Made by a program: the position numbers and the translations under genes. Positions 28,201 through 33,530 of a stretch of 33,530 nucleotides of DNA are shown here, in pieces; positions within the stretch are counted from its first letter, which is position 1, and every line of letters begins with the position of its first letter. This stretch comes from Pseudomonadota bacterium. Its GTDB lineage: Bacteria > Pseudomonadota > Gammaproteobacteria > Burkholderiales > Thiobacillaceae. The notes under the pieces were generated by a model. It saw only the letters and a list, made by a program, of their open reading frames with translations. It was not told where the DNA came from and did no database searches. The stretch is taken from the NCBI GenBank assembly GCA_021802945.1, contig JAJZRE010000029.1, forward strand, positions 1-33,530, in the 5' to 3' direction.

Positions 28201-28618
28201 GCGCGCGGAAGGCCGCCTCGTCGAGGGTGTCCTTCTGCTTGAGGAAAAAAGTGTGGGCGGCGAGGAAGGCCGGCGGCGCCAGCCGGTACAGCGCGGTGGA
28301 CAGCGCCACCACGGCGATGTCGAATTCGCCGCGCGAAATCTGGTACAGCGTCGCCAGCCGCTCGGAGATCAGGTCCGGGTGCGGCGAAAACGTGTCGTAG
28401 GGCAGGGTTTCCCAGTCGGGAAAGGCGCACACCCGCAATGCCGGATCGAACCAGCGCAGCTCCTCCGCCAGCCGGTTGGCGTCCCATGCGCTGGCGCACA
28501 CCACCGCCAGCGGCGCGGCATGGCGCGCCAACTCGGCCAGGTACAGCGCATCGGCCGCGCCGGCGAGGCCGGGCTGGCGGTGGCCGGAAGGCGGGGAAGA
28601 GGGGGGGAAGAACGGCAT
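25208..28618 (-). CDS. mfd: Transcription-repair coupling factor Mfd
   Basis: Mfd displaces RNA polymerase stalled at DNA damage and recruits UvrA, starting transcription-coupled repair. The 1136-aa product (E. coli 1148) has the UvrB-like N-terminal region (FPDWETLPYDTFSPH), the RNA-polymerase interaction domain (DPVVHAQYGVGQYLG), and a RecG-like helicase. Walker A is GFGKT with Lys623, and the DEEH box is at 718-721. The translocation region (ETGIDIPTANT; QLRGRVGRS) and a C-terminal TRCF domain follow. I chose ATG 28618; a TTG two codons upstream (28624) is an alternative. Neither has a visible ribosome site, and a TATAAT lies just 15-20 bp upstream of the ATG, so the leader is very short or absent. 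Confidence 0.97.
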   Translation of the reverse strand: MPFFPPSSPPSGHRQPGLAGAADALYLAELARHAAPLAVVCASAWDANRLAEELRWFDPALRVCAFPDWETLPYDTFSPHPDLISERLATLYQISRGEFDIAVVALSTALYRLAPPAFLAAHTFFLKQKDTLDEAAFRAQMALGGYTHVNQVFAPGEFSVRGGLIDLFPMGSALPYRIDLFDNEIETLRAFDVDTQRSIYPVNEVRLLPAREFPLDEAGITRFRQNFRERFEGDPSKSKLYKDVSNGLAPAGIEYYLPLFFDETATLFDYLPAQTTFVSHGALDPAGQAFWADAQGRHRLLSGDKDRPLLPPAELFLPTDAFFSLAKAYTRLDVEQAGDGLARPLPPISVDRREAHPVAKLQGFIDGFQGTTLIVAPSAGRRETLHEYLAEHGLDAKLCDSWASCEQQSGHILLTHGPLAEGFVTADGALAVVTETELYAIPPKTRRAREARATQIDNLLRDLSELKPGDPVVHAQYGVGQYLGLVNMDLGDGDTEFLQLEYARGDKLYVPVANLHLISRYSGAGEGAAPLHKLGTDQWDKARRRAMQAARDTAAELLNLYALRAAREGHAFKFSPHDYEAFAEGFGYEETPDQAAAIAAVMADMQAGKPMDRLVCGDVGFGKTEVALRAAFMAVMGGYQVAVLVPTTLLAEQHFNNFSDRFSAWPVKLAELSRFRSPREQAEALQALAAGKIDIVIGTHRLIQKDVKFARLGLVIMDEEHRFGVRQKEQLKALRAEVDVLTLTATPIPRTLAMSLEGIRDFSVIATAPQKRLAIKTFVQSFSAGLIREAVLRELKRGGQVYFLHNEVSTIDAMRERLEKLLPEARIRVGHGQMGERELEQVIRDFYQQRYDILLCTTIIETGIDIPTANTILINRADKFGLAQLHQLRGRVGRSHHQAFAYLLVEEDRMLTPQAKKRLEAIQLMEELGSGFHLAMQDLEIRGAGEVLGEKQSGEILEVGFSLYNDMLAGAVASLKAGKEPDMSQPLGVVSEINLHLPALLPVDYCPDVHERLVLYKRLASVHDAGELTQLQEELIDRFGALPDPARALLDTHRLRLAAKTLGIMKVDASADSILLQFVPQPPIDPGRIIQLIQTRRDIKLAGENRLRWILSPAGGAGSPAEARAANVITLFNLLK

Positions 28619-28632
28619 GCGCAAATAGCGTG

Positions 28633-28638
28633 ATTATA
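28633..28638 (-). promoter_or_regulatory. -10 element of the mfd promoter
   Basis: Perfect TATAAT on the minus strand, 15-20 bp upstream of the chosen mfd ATG. Transcription would begin around 28626, at or beside the alternative TTG start (28624), giving a leader of 0-8 nt. No clear -35 was found. Confidence 0.5.
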
Positions 28639-28668
28639 TCGGGCGGGCGAAGCTCGGTGGGGGACGGG

Positions 28669-28674
28669 TATAAT
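28669..28674 (+). promoter_or_regulatory. -10 element of the ppa promoter
   Basis: Perfect TATAAT (28669-28674), 32 bp before the ppa ATG and back to back with the mfd promoter. The -35 region is GC-rich and not recognisable. The transcript leader would be about 25 nt and lacks a clear Shine-Dalgarno. Confidence 0.55.
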
Positions 28675-28706
28675 GCCCGGCTTTCCCGTTTTCAGCCCTG
28701 AATATC

Positions 28707-29255
28707 ATGAGCCTCGATCGCGTCAGCTCCGGCCGCAACCTGCCGGACGATTTCAACGTCATCATCGAAATTCCCGCCCACGGCGAACCGATCAAGTACG
28801 AAGTCGACAAGGCGTCCGGCGCCATGTTCGTCGACCGTTTCATGTCGACCGCCATGCACTACCCCTGCAACTACGGCTACATCCCCCACACCCTGTCGGA
28901 AGACGGCGACCCGGTCGACGTGCTGGTGGTCACCCCGATCCCGCTGATCACCGGCGTGGTGGTGCGCTGCCGTCCGATCGGCATGCTGAAGATGACCGAC
29001 GAGGCCGGCGTCGACGCCAAGCTGTTGGCGGTGCCGGTCGACAAGCTGTGCGGCCTGTACAAGGGCGTCAACAAGCCGGACGACCTGCAGCCGCTGCTGC
29101 TGCAGCAGATTTCCCACTTCTTCGAGCACTACAAGGATCTCGAGCAAGGCAAGTGGGTCAAGGTCGAAGGCTGGGTCGGCATCGACGACGCCCGCGCGGA
29201 AATCCTCGCGGGCGTGGAGCGCTATCGCAATGCCGCGGACAAGCCCGCGTTCTGA
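28707..29255 (+). CDS. ppa: Inorganic pyrophosphatase
   Basis: Ppa hydrolyses pyrophosphate released by biosynthesis, pulling those reactions forward. The 182-aa product is a soluble type I enzyme with the signature DGDPVDVLV (66-74) holding the metal-binding Asp residues. It also has the conserved IEIP and IKYEVDK segments near the N-terminus and YKDLE.GKWVKV near the C-terminus. Length matches the bacterial family (~175-180 aa). It is divergent from mfd and followed after 3 bp by a phosphoesterase gene, likely in one transcript. Confidence 0.97.
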   Translation: MSLDRVSSGRNLPDDFNVIIEIPAHGEPIKYEVDKASGAMFVDRFMSTAMHYPCNYGYIPHTLSEDGDPVDVLVVTPIPLITGVVVRCRPIGMLKMTDEAGVDAKLLAVPVDKLCGLYKGVNKPDDLQPLLLQQISHFFEHYKDLEQGKWVKVEGWVGIDDARAEILAGVERYRNAADKPAF

Positions 29256-29258
29256 TCG

Positions 29259-29810
29259 ATGAAGGTCTGCATCCTTTCCGATTCCCACGACAACCGGCGC
29301 CTGCTGGGCGCGGCGGTCGAGCACGCCAGGGCGCACGGGGCGGAAGCGGTGCTGCACTGCGGCGACGTGGTCGCCCCGACCACGCTGCGCGTGCTGCAGA
29401 AATACGAGCTGCCGGTCCATGTCATACACGGCAACAACACCGGCGATCTCTACAACATGGCGCGGCTCGCCGCCGAGCCCAACAGCGTCATCCGCTACCA
29501 CGGCCAGGATGCCGCGTTTACCCTGGCCGACCGCAACCTGTTCCTGGTGCACTACCCGCACTATGCCCAGGCGCTTGCCTGCACCGGCGACTACGACCTG
29601 GTGTGCTGCGGTCACGACCACAAGTCCAGCATCTCGCAGGTCGCCACCGTCAAGGGCGGCCACACCTGGCTGATCAATCCCGGCACCGTCGGCGGTGTCG
29701 GCGCGCCGCCGACCTACATCATGGCCGACCTCGCTGCCATGCAGTTCGAGATCGTCACGATCGAGGCCGCGCCGGCTTCGGTGCTGCCGCCCGTCACCCC
29801 GCACGTCTAG
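29259..29810 (+). CDS. YfcE/MJ0936-family metallophosphoesterase
   Basis: A 183-aa calcineurin-like phosphoesterase of the YfcE type, which hydrolyses phosphodiesters in vitro; the cellular substrate is unknown. The metal-site motifs are in order: DSHDN (Asp8, His10), HCGDVV (Asp36), HGNNTGD, HYPH, CGHDHK and NPGTVGG. It follows ppa by 3 bp, so the two are probably co-expressed. Its stop TAG lies in the palindrome CTAG (29807-29810), which also supplies the stop of an uncertain minus-strand ORF. Confidence 0.9.
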   Translation: MKVCILSDSHDNRRLLGAAVEHARAHGAEAVLHCGDVVAPTTLRVLQKYELPVHVIHGNNTGDLYNMARLAAEPNSVIRYHGQDAAFTLADRNLFLVHYPHYAQALACTGDYDLVCCGHDHKSSISQVATVKGGHTWLINPGTVGGVGAPPTYIMADLAAMQFEIVTIEAAPASVLPPVTPHV

Positions 29811-30190
29811 TTGATGCGGCCGGCGCCGATGCCGGCTCGCTCGTCGACCTTGAGCCACACCTGACGGGCTTCCCGCGATTCGGCCTGGCGTTTGCCAGGC
29901 AGGCGGCGATGATGGCCCCGCGGGTTCCGTTGGCCGCCGCCGGGCGCGATCCATTCACCCGGCCGCCCACTGCCGGTGGCACGCAATTGCGGTCTGGTTC
30001 CGCTCATCCTGTTCGCCAAGCGACCGGAGAAATACCTGCGCGGCATCCCTGCCGCGGCCCGTTTCCAGATGAACGCCAGCATCCTCGACTCAGCCTGCTT
30101 CTTCCTGAAGATCAAGGGCACGTTCCCTGGAAAGACGCGATGAACCAGATAAAATCCATTGATGCCTGATTGAGGGACGACCCGGGCCAT
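29807..30190 (-). CDS. Doubtful 127-aa ORF in a 472-bp gap
   Basis: Between the phosphoesterase and the next plausible gene (29811-30282) the only sizeable open frame not hidden under a known gene is this one. It would encode a very basic protein (FRKKQAESRMLAF, then GKRQAESREARQVWLKVDE) that I do not recognise. The ATG has only a poorly spaced AGGA before it. Codon bias looks chromosome-like mainly in the 3' third, which hints at a remnant. It may be noise or the wreck of an older gene. Confidence 0.25.
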   Translation of the reverse strand: MARVVPQSGINGFYLVHRVFPGNVPLIFRKKQAESRMLAFIWKRAAAGMPRRYFSGRLANRMSGTRPQLRATGSGRPGEWIAPGGGQRNPRGHHRRLPGKRQAESREARQVWLKVDERAGIGAGRIN

Positions 30191-30282
30191 CGTCCATCAT
30201 GTCCTGATGAATCCCGGGTACTGGAACCCGTGCGTGCATTGAACAGCGGTCAGACAAACCCGCATTCCGGAGGGATTGATAC

Positions 30283-30681
30283 ATGGCGATCGGTTGGCTT
30301 TCCATCATTCAGCTGGTTCCCTGGAGCGACGTCATACGCAATGCGCCGAAAGTTGCCGAGGGTGCGAAGAAGCTCTGGGACACCGTTTCCAGGAAGCCGG
30401 CACCGGAGCTGCCAGGCGCGAGCGCACAGCCTGCGCTTCCGCCCGAAGTGCAATCTATCACCCTGCTCCGGGCGCAACTGGCGGCTGCTGAAGCGGCGAT
30501 ATCCGACCTGCATCATCAGATGCTCGAGTCGACGGAGCTGATCAAGGCACTTGCGGACCAGAACACCCAGCTGATCCGGCGTGTCGAGGCCAATCGCATC
30601 AGGGTCTTGTGGTTGGCGGGCATCACGGTCATCGTGGGCGTCGTCGCTGCGATCGGCCTGGCCGTGACGCTGGCACGTTGA
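30283..30681 (+). CDS. Conserved-looking small protein with coiled coil and C-terminal membrane helix
   Basis: A 132-aa protein of unknown function. It starts MAIGWLSIIQLVPWSDVIR, followed by APKVAEGAKKLWD, a Pro/Ala linker, an amphipathic heptad-rich stretch (about 58-102, LLRAQLAAAEAAISDLHHQML) that suggests a coiled coil, and one C-terminal TM helix (about 106-130, VLWLAGITVIVGVVAAIGLAV). That layout fits a tail-anchored protein facing the cytoplasm. The ATG has GGAGGG at 30267-30272. I recall similar hypothetical proteins in Betaproteobacteria but cannot name a family. Confidence 0.75.
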   Translation: MAIGWLSIIQLVPWSDVIRNAPKVAEGAKKLWDTVSRKPAPELPGASAQPALPPEVQSITLLRAQLAAAEAAISDLHHQMLESTELIKALADQNTQLIRRVEANRIRVLWLAGITVIVGVVAAIGLAVTLAR

Positions 30682-30752
30682 TGTCCGCGGGCGAGTGATG
30701 GCGACGACCGTTCTCTGACGGACCGGAGCCGGGGTCAAGGATTTGAGCTCGG

Positions 30753-31214
30753 CTAACGCCTGGTTCCCCAGGGCATGACGGGTACCGTGGACAGGCTGTT
30801 GGCAGGCGCGCCCTCGATGAGCTTGCGGCTGATCGCGAGATAAGCGAGGGTTTGGTTCGCCTGGTCTCACATCCGAGCGACGCGGGTTTCCTCGAGCTGA
30901 ATGGAAGTGTCTTCGCTGAAGACGGTTTCCTCCCGGGCAATGTGGGCGGCAGCACGTTCGGCCCGGTCTGGCGGCAGGGGAGCGAGAACAGCGAGGGATC
31001 CCGCGCAAGACCGGGCGGGCCGGATACGCCCCCTGTCATGGCCTGGCTGACGTGACACGTGACGCCCCGCACCTTGGGGTCGGGCATCCACGCACACTTT
31101 GTGATTGGCGCCGATGAGCTTCCACGCGGTTGTGACGCATCCTGCGTTGTCGGCCAGGCCGGGCGCGGGGGCGGGCAGCAGGCTGGCGCACGGCATGGCG
31201 GCGGATCTGGGCAT
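30753..31214 (-). pseudogene. creA: CreA family protein, frameshifted pseudogene
   Basis: Three consecutive minus-strand segments read as a CreA-like periplasmic protein in different frames. From the ATG at 31214 the first frame gives GCVTTAWKLIGANHKVCVDA. Near 31083 it shifts to PDPKVRGVTCHVSQAMTGG and FSLPCRQTGP. Near 30945 it returns to the first frame as HIAREETVFSEDTSIQLEE and hits an in-frame TGA after TRVARM. Beyond that, DQANQTLAYLAISRKLIEG continues in frame to TAG at 30755-30753. The span of 154 codons equals a normal CreA gene, so it is full length but broken by two offsetting indels and a nonsense change. The first indel probably removed five bases (expected AFDDPK). Its ATG overlaps the stop of the nuclease-like gene (TAATG). 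Confidence 0.85.
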
Positions 31215-31630
31215 TACTTGCAATAGTCCGGCAATGACAGCTTCTGCGCTTGCGGCCTTTCGATCGGCCAGTACCGGCCGCCTGAAGACGCATGGCAATC
31301 TCTCGCCAGCCCCGCCCGGATCACCGCCGCAGCGATATCCCGGCCGGCCACATAACAAATCCCGACTTCCTGCTTCTGGAATTGAGTCCCATCGAGTTCG
31401 CATCGCACCGGCTCGCCTTCTGCGTATTGCGCCAGAAATTCTGCCGCCTCCGTTCCGCCTGGCTGCGGGCTCTTTGGTGCCGCAATGCCTTGCAAGTGGA
31501 CCTTGACGGTGCCGCTGTCCGTGATGACGTGAATCGTGCCGCCGTCGACGACGTGGATCGTGCCGGATATCTCAGTTTGTGCGAAGGCGGGGAGTGAGGC
31601 TAAGAAGCACAGCAGGCCGACTATTCTCAT
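31214..31630 (-). CDS. Secreted staphylococcal-nuclease-like protein lacking catalytic residues
   Basis: A 138-aa SNase-fold protein with a signal peptide (1-17, cut after FAFA-type LPAFA). The fold landmarks remain (SGTIHVVDGGTIHV, LQGIAAPKSP, GICYVAGRDIAAAVIRAGLAR, RDCHASSGGRYWPIE), and the mature part has four cysteines. Against Staphylococcus nuclease, however, Asp21 is Gly31, Arg35 is His45, Asp40 is Ala50 and Glu43 is Lys53, and the second arginine region reads QKQEV. It is therefore probably not an active nuclease. The ATG has GGAGAT five bases upstream. It was likely once co-expressed with creA immediately downstream. Confidence 0.8.
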   Translation of the reverse strand: MRIVGLLCFLASLPAFAQTEISGTIHVVDGGTIHVITDSGTVKVHLQGIAAPKSPQPGGTEAAEFLAQYAEGEPVRCELDGTQFQKQEVGICYVAGRDIAAAVIRAGLARDCHASSGGRYWPIERPQAQKLSLPDYCK

Positions 31631-31731
31631 AGTGATCTCCCAAGTAGCGGGAGAATCATAAACCCGTTGTCTCGGCGCCCGCCAGCAGGCCTGGCTCGAT
31701 GCAGGAGGACGGTCAAGCCGAAAGCTGGAGG

Positions 31732-31747
31732 ACGGGGTTGACCCCGT
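31732..31747. repeat. Perfect inverted repeat beside the integrase remnant
   Basis: ACGGGG (31732-31737) and CCCCGT (31742-31747) enclose TTGA. A second overlapping inverted pair, GGTCAA (31711-31716) and TTGACC (31738-31743), and a GCCAG/CTGGC pair (31681-31695) make this spacer unusually structured. It lies between the divergent nuclease-like gene and the integrase fragment and may mark an old element edge. Confidence 0.45.
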
Positions 31748-31777
31748 GTGGGCCCGCACAAATGAAACAAGGGGCTC

Positions 31778-32469
31778 GTGAAGATCGATCTCAAATCCGG
31801 CACAAGCCCGGCTGACATCAAGCGCGCCAAGCGGGCTGAGCTGACTTTGGGCGAGATGTTCGAGGAATATGTCAGCCGGCATCTGATCCCTGAGGGGGAA
31901 AAGACTACTGGCGACATCAGGAGCGGTTTCGAGCGGTATTTGGGGGAATTGCCAGATGTCCCTCGCAAGAAATGCGGCAAGGTGCGGACCAAGGCGCCGG
32001 GGGCAGTGAATTGGCGGCGGAGGCGTCTCTCGACAATCACCAATCAGGAGGCGCGAAAGCTTGTCTCGGACCTTGGCCGCGACTCAGGAAGGCACGCGGC
32101 CAATCGTGCTCTGGAAACCATCCGGGCCGTCTATAACTGGGCCATCGAGTGAGCGAGGTGCTTGCTCGCGTGCGCGAAGTCGCGGCCGAAATGAAGATCG
32201 ACACGGCGGGCGCCCGTCTCCAGGATCTGCGCATCCACGATATGAGGCGAACGCTCGGGAGCTGGCAGGCCGCCACCGGCGCGAGCCTGGTGGTGATCGG
32301 CAAATCCCTTGGCCATAAGGACCTGGCCTCAACAGCGATCTATTCGCGTCTCAACCTCGATCCTGTTTGCGATTCCATGCAGACGGCTACGCGCGCCATG
32401 CTGGCTGCGGGCGGGCTGCTCCAGAAGGCCGAGGTGATTCCGATCAAAAAGAGTGTCAATAACGCTTGA
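31778..32469 (+). pseudogene. Tyrosine recombinase (integrase), truncated and internally deleted
   Basis: Two abutting frames together form a damaged phage-type integrase. The first (31778-32155, GTG start) has the core-binding domain (LTLGEMFEEYVSRHL; RALETIRAVYNWAIE), then a TGA. The second (32149-32469) is the C-terminal catalytic half, with His30/Arg33 (RIHDMRR), His56 (SLGHKD) and nucleophile Tyr65 (TAIYSRL), numbered from its own start. The N-terminal DNA-binding part and the middle of the catalytic domain with the first catalytic Arg and Lys, roughly 100-150 residues, are missing. It cannot be an active recombinase. It lies directly upstream of higBA and marks a decayed integrative element. 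Confidence 0.88.
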
Positions 32470-32494
32470 CGTTTAACGAGTGACGATATAGATT
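32466..32494 (+). promoter_or_regulatory. Promoter of higBA
   Basis: TTGACG (32466-32471), a 17-nt spacer and TAGATT (32489-32494) precede the higB ATG at 32500. The -35 overlaps the integrase stop codon. Confidence 0.5.
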
Positions 32495-32508
32495 AAGCCA
32501 TGACGATA
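32481..32508 (+). repeat. Direct repeat TGACGATA at 20-bp spacing over the higB start
   Basis: TGACGATA occurs at 32481-32488 and 32501-32508, exactly 20 bp apart (about two helical turns). One copy lies in the promoter and the other spans the higB start codon. The position suits an antitoxin operator, but the second copy also encodes the toxin N-terminus. Confidence 0.3.
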
Positions 32509-32781
32509 CGTTCCTTCCGGTGCGCCGACACCGAAGCAATATACGAGGGGAAGAGTCCTCGACGGTTTCGGAGCATTGAGAGCGTCGCGCAGCGGAAGCT
32601 GCAGATGATCGACGATGCTGTTGAATTGCGAGACTTGAAATCCCCGCCAGGTAACCGCCTGGAAGCACTGAGGGGAGATCGGGAAGGGCAACACAGCATC
32701 CGGATCAACGATCAGTGGCGCGTGTGCTTCGTATGGGCCGAAACCGGCCCGATGAACGTCGAAATCGTTGATTACCACTGA
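32500..32781 (+). CDS. higB: HigB-type toxin (RelE superfamily mRNA interferase)
   Basis: HigB toxins cut mRNA on the ribosome unless bound by HigA. The 93-aa product has the family pattern: MTIRSFRCADTEAIYEG, a helical middle (SIESVAQRKLQMIDDA), and the beta-core GQHSIRINDQWRVCFVW. The residues usually tied to activity in this group (His, Arg, Trp-Arg in the beta-core) are present. The toxin gene precedes the antitoxin, as is typical of higBA and the reverse of relBE. The antitoxin ATG follows 10 bp after this stop. The gene appears intact although its surroundings are decayed. Confidence 0.92.
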   Translation: MTIRSFRCADTEAIYEGKSPRRFRSIESVAQRKLQMIDDAVELRDLKSPPGNRLEALRGDREGQHSIRINDQWRVCFVWAETGPMNVEIVDYH

Positions 32782-32791
32782 GAGGTTCAAC

Positions 32792-33097
32792 ATGGCCACC
32801 AACAAAATGCGACCGATTCACCCCGGAGAGATCCTCCGGGAGGAGTATCTGGAGCCCTTGGATATGAGCGCCAGCGCGTTGGCGCTGGCGTTGCACGTGC
32901 CGGCGCCGCGCGTCAACGACATCGTGCGTGAACGTCGGGCCGTGACGCCTGACACGGCCTTGAGGCTGGCGCGTTACTTCGACACCTCTGCGCAGTTCTG
33001 GCTGAACCTGCAAAGCTCTTTCGATCTGAAGCAGGTCGAGAAGGAAGCGGGCAGGAAGATCGCTGAGGAGGTGCGCCCGATGCAACGGGCCGCATAG
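32792..33097 (+). CDS. higA: HigA-type antitoxin (XRE-family HTH)
   Basis: HigA neutralises HigB and represses the operon. The 101-aa product contains the characteristic N-terminus HPGEILREEYLEPLDMSA, a helix-turn-helix (ALALALHVPAPRVNDIVRERRAV, about residues 29-52) and the helix TALRLARYFDTSAQFWLNLQ. I chose the ATG at 32792 with AGAGG at 32781-32785 and six bases of spacing; the frame is open further upstream but that part overlaps higB. Its binding site is probably in the higB promoter. Confidence 0.93.
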   Translation: MATNKMRPIHPGEILREEYLEPLDMSASALALALHVPAPRVNDIVRERRAVTPDTALRLARYFDTSAQFWLNLQSSFDLKQVEKEAGRKIAEEVRPMQRAA

Positions 33098-33130
33098 AGT
33101 TCTCCGCCGCCTGACGGTCTCAGGCAAAGC

Positions 33131-33164
33131 GGGCCGAGACGGGGGTGGAGCCCCAACCCGGCCC
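33131..33164. repeat. GC-rich imperfect hairpin after higA
   Basis: GGGCCG (33131-33136) and CGGCCC (33159-33164) enclose an inner GGGG/CCCC pair (33142-33145 / 33151-33154). No T-run follows, so this is not a standard terminator. It could be an attenuator or chance in a GC-rich spacer. Confidence 0.3.
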
Positions 33165-33198
33165 TGACCTCAATGCAACCTGAAAAGGAGATTGCACC

Positions 33199-33530
33199 AT
33201 GGCTGACGCCAATTTTACCGACCAAAAACGCATCAGCGGCGCGCTGGAGTGTGTTCAAGCGCTGAAAAAAAACATTTGGCAGAACACTTACCGAGCAATG
33301 CTGATGCTGCGGGCATTTGTTTTTCAACTCAGAAGTACGACGAGAAGGTCGTTTCTGATGCTTTTGGCCCAATGACGCCAAGGCAAGAGGGGGCGTTCCG
33401 CGCTATGGCCGAGTACATCCACGCATCAATCACGGCGGGGACTCCAAACCTGGAATTGTGGAAGCCGCTAATAAGGAATTTTCCAGCAAGTGGCTTGGTG
33501 TCAAAAAGAGTGCGGGTAGCCCCGAGGTAG
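33199..33530 (+). pseudogene. Unknown gene split by a frameshift (A8 tract nearby)
   Basis: The ATG at 33199 has AAGGAG at 33185-33190 and opens a frame (MADANFTDQKRISGALECVQ) that soon becomes implausible and ends at 33387. A -1 shift into the next frame gives a coherent continuation (CFSTQKYDEKVV, then PMTPRQEGAFRAMAEYIHAS and TPNLELWKPLIRNFP) to a TAG at 33528-33530. The shift may be at the eight-A run (33265-33272) or up to ~45 bp later, because the first frame still reads sensibly as NIWQNTYRAM. The joined product would be about 110 aa. I recognise no family. Composition is AT-richer than the core. A mutation, a sequencing error or programmed slippage are all possible. Confidence 0.55.

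Larger units (their letters stand above)
31778..33530. mobile_element. Remnant of an integrative element (integrase fragment plus higBA cargo)
   Basis: A broken tyrosine integrase, an intact toxin-antitoxin pair and a frameshifted unknown gene lie together at the right edge. By eye base composition is lower in GC than in the core, clearly so after 33200. No tRNA target, direct-repeat attachment site or second boundary is visible, so the limits are arbitrary and the element may continue beyond the window. Confidence 0.4.

Noticed and set aside
25958..28633. An 891-codon open frame on the plus strand opposite mfd
   Set aside because: Its residues are the antisense of a well-conserved Mfd protein. 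High GC suppresses stop codons on the other strand, and it shows no domain of its own.
28673..30169. A long plus-strand frame overlapping ppa and the phosphoesterase
   Set aside because: It is Arg/Gly-rich, shadows two conserved genes in other frames and lacks a ribosome site.
30867..31403. A single 178-aa minus-strand protein overlapping the nuclease-like gene
   Set aside because: Only its C-terminal two thirds contain CreA-like pieces, interrupted by a garbled segment. The N-terminal third is a shadow of the nuclease-like gene. The pseudogene reading from 31214 explains it better.

Overview
This window looks like chromosomal DNA of a GC-rich betaproteobacterium, probably Thiobacillus-like (Nitrosomonadales/Hydrogenophilales). 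The grounds are overall protein resemblance, high GC with strongly GC-biased third codon positions, and gene order. The genus is inference; no rRNA is present. Most of the window is core genome. The last ~3.5 kb is a decaying accessory region.

1-8.7 kb, protein quality control. The 3' end of tRNA-Leu(UAG) is followed by tig, clpP, clpX, lon, hupB, tRNA-Val(UAC), tRNA-Asp(GUC) and a ppiD-type periplasmic foldase, the classical tig-clpPX-lon-hup-ppiD order. A sigma32-like site precedes lon, a sigma70 promoter precedes hupB, and strong terminators follow lon, tRNA-Asp and ppiD. 8.7-9.5 kb: fabI on the minus strand, sharing a perfect 19-bp bidirectional terminator with ppiD. 9.5-16.3 kb: a tightly overlapping YejABEF-type oligopeptide ABC importer (lipoprotein binding protein, two permeases, double ATPase), then a 65-aa membrane protein starting at TTG.

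16.3-20.6 kb: mltD-type lytic transglycosylase and gloB (minus), divergent from a YafS-like methyltransferase, rnhA and dnaQ (plus). To my knowledge this neighbourhood is also found in Escherichia coli. 20.6-23.6 kb: an orphan periplasmic binding protein coupled by a 1-nt overlap to a membrane GGDEF-EAL enzyme with intact active-site motifs, the best candidate here for an uncharacterised sensory module. 23.6-28.6 kb (minus): a small heavy-metal-binding protein, flgM with its own near-consensus sigma28 promoter, serB and mfd. 28.7-29.8 kb: ppa and a YfcE-type phosphoesterase.

29.8-33.5 kb, accessory and decaying: a 472-bp gap with a doubtful ORF; a 132-aa coiled-coil/membrane-anchor protein; a secreted nuclease-fold protein that has lost its catalytic residues; a creA pseudogene with offsetting frameshifts and an in-frame stop; a tyrosine integrase lacking its N-terminus and middle; an apparently intact higBA toxin-antitoxin pair; and a frameshifted unknown gene at the right edge.

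No CRISPR array, insertion sequence or rRNA was seen. Apart from the sequence-level observations listed, the 1-29.8 kb part is ordinary core genome.
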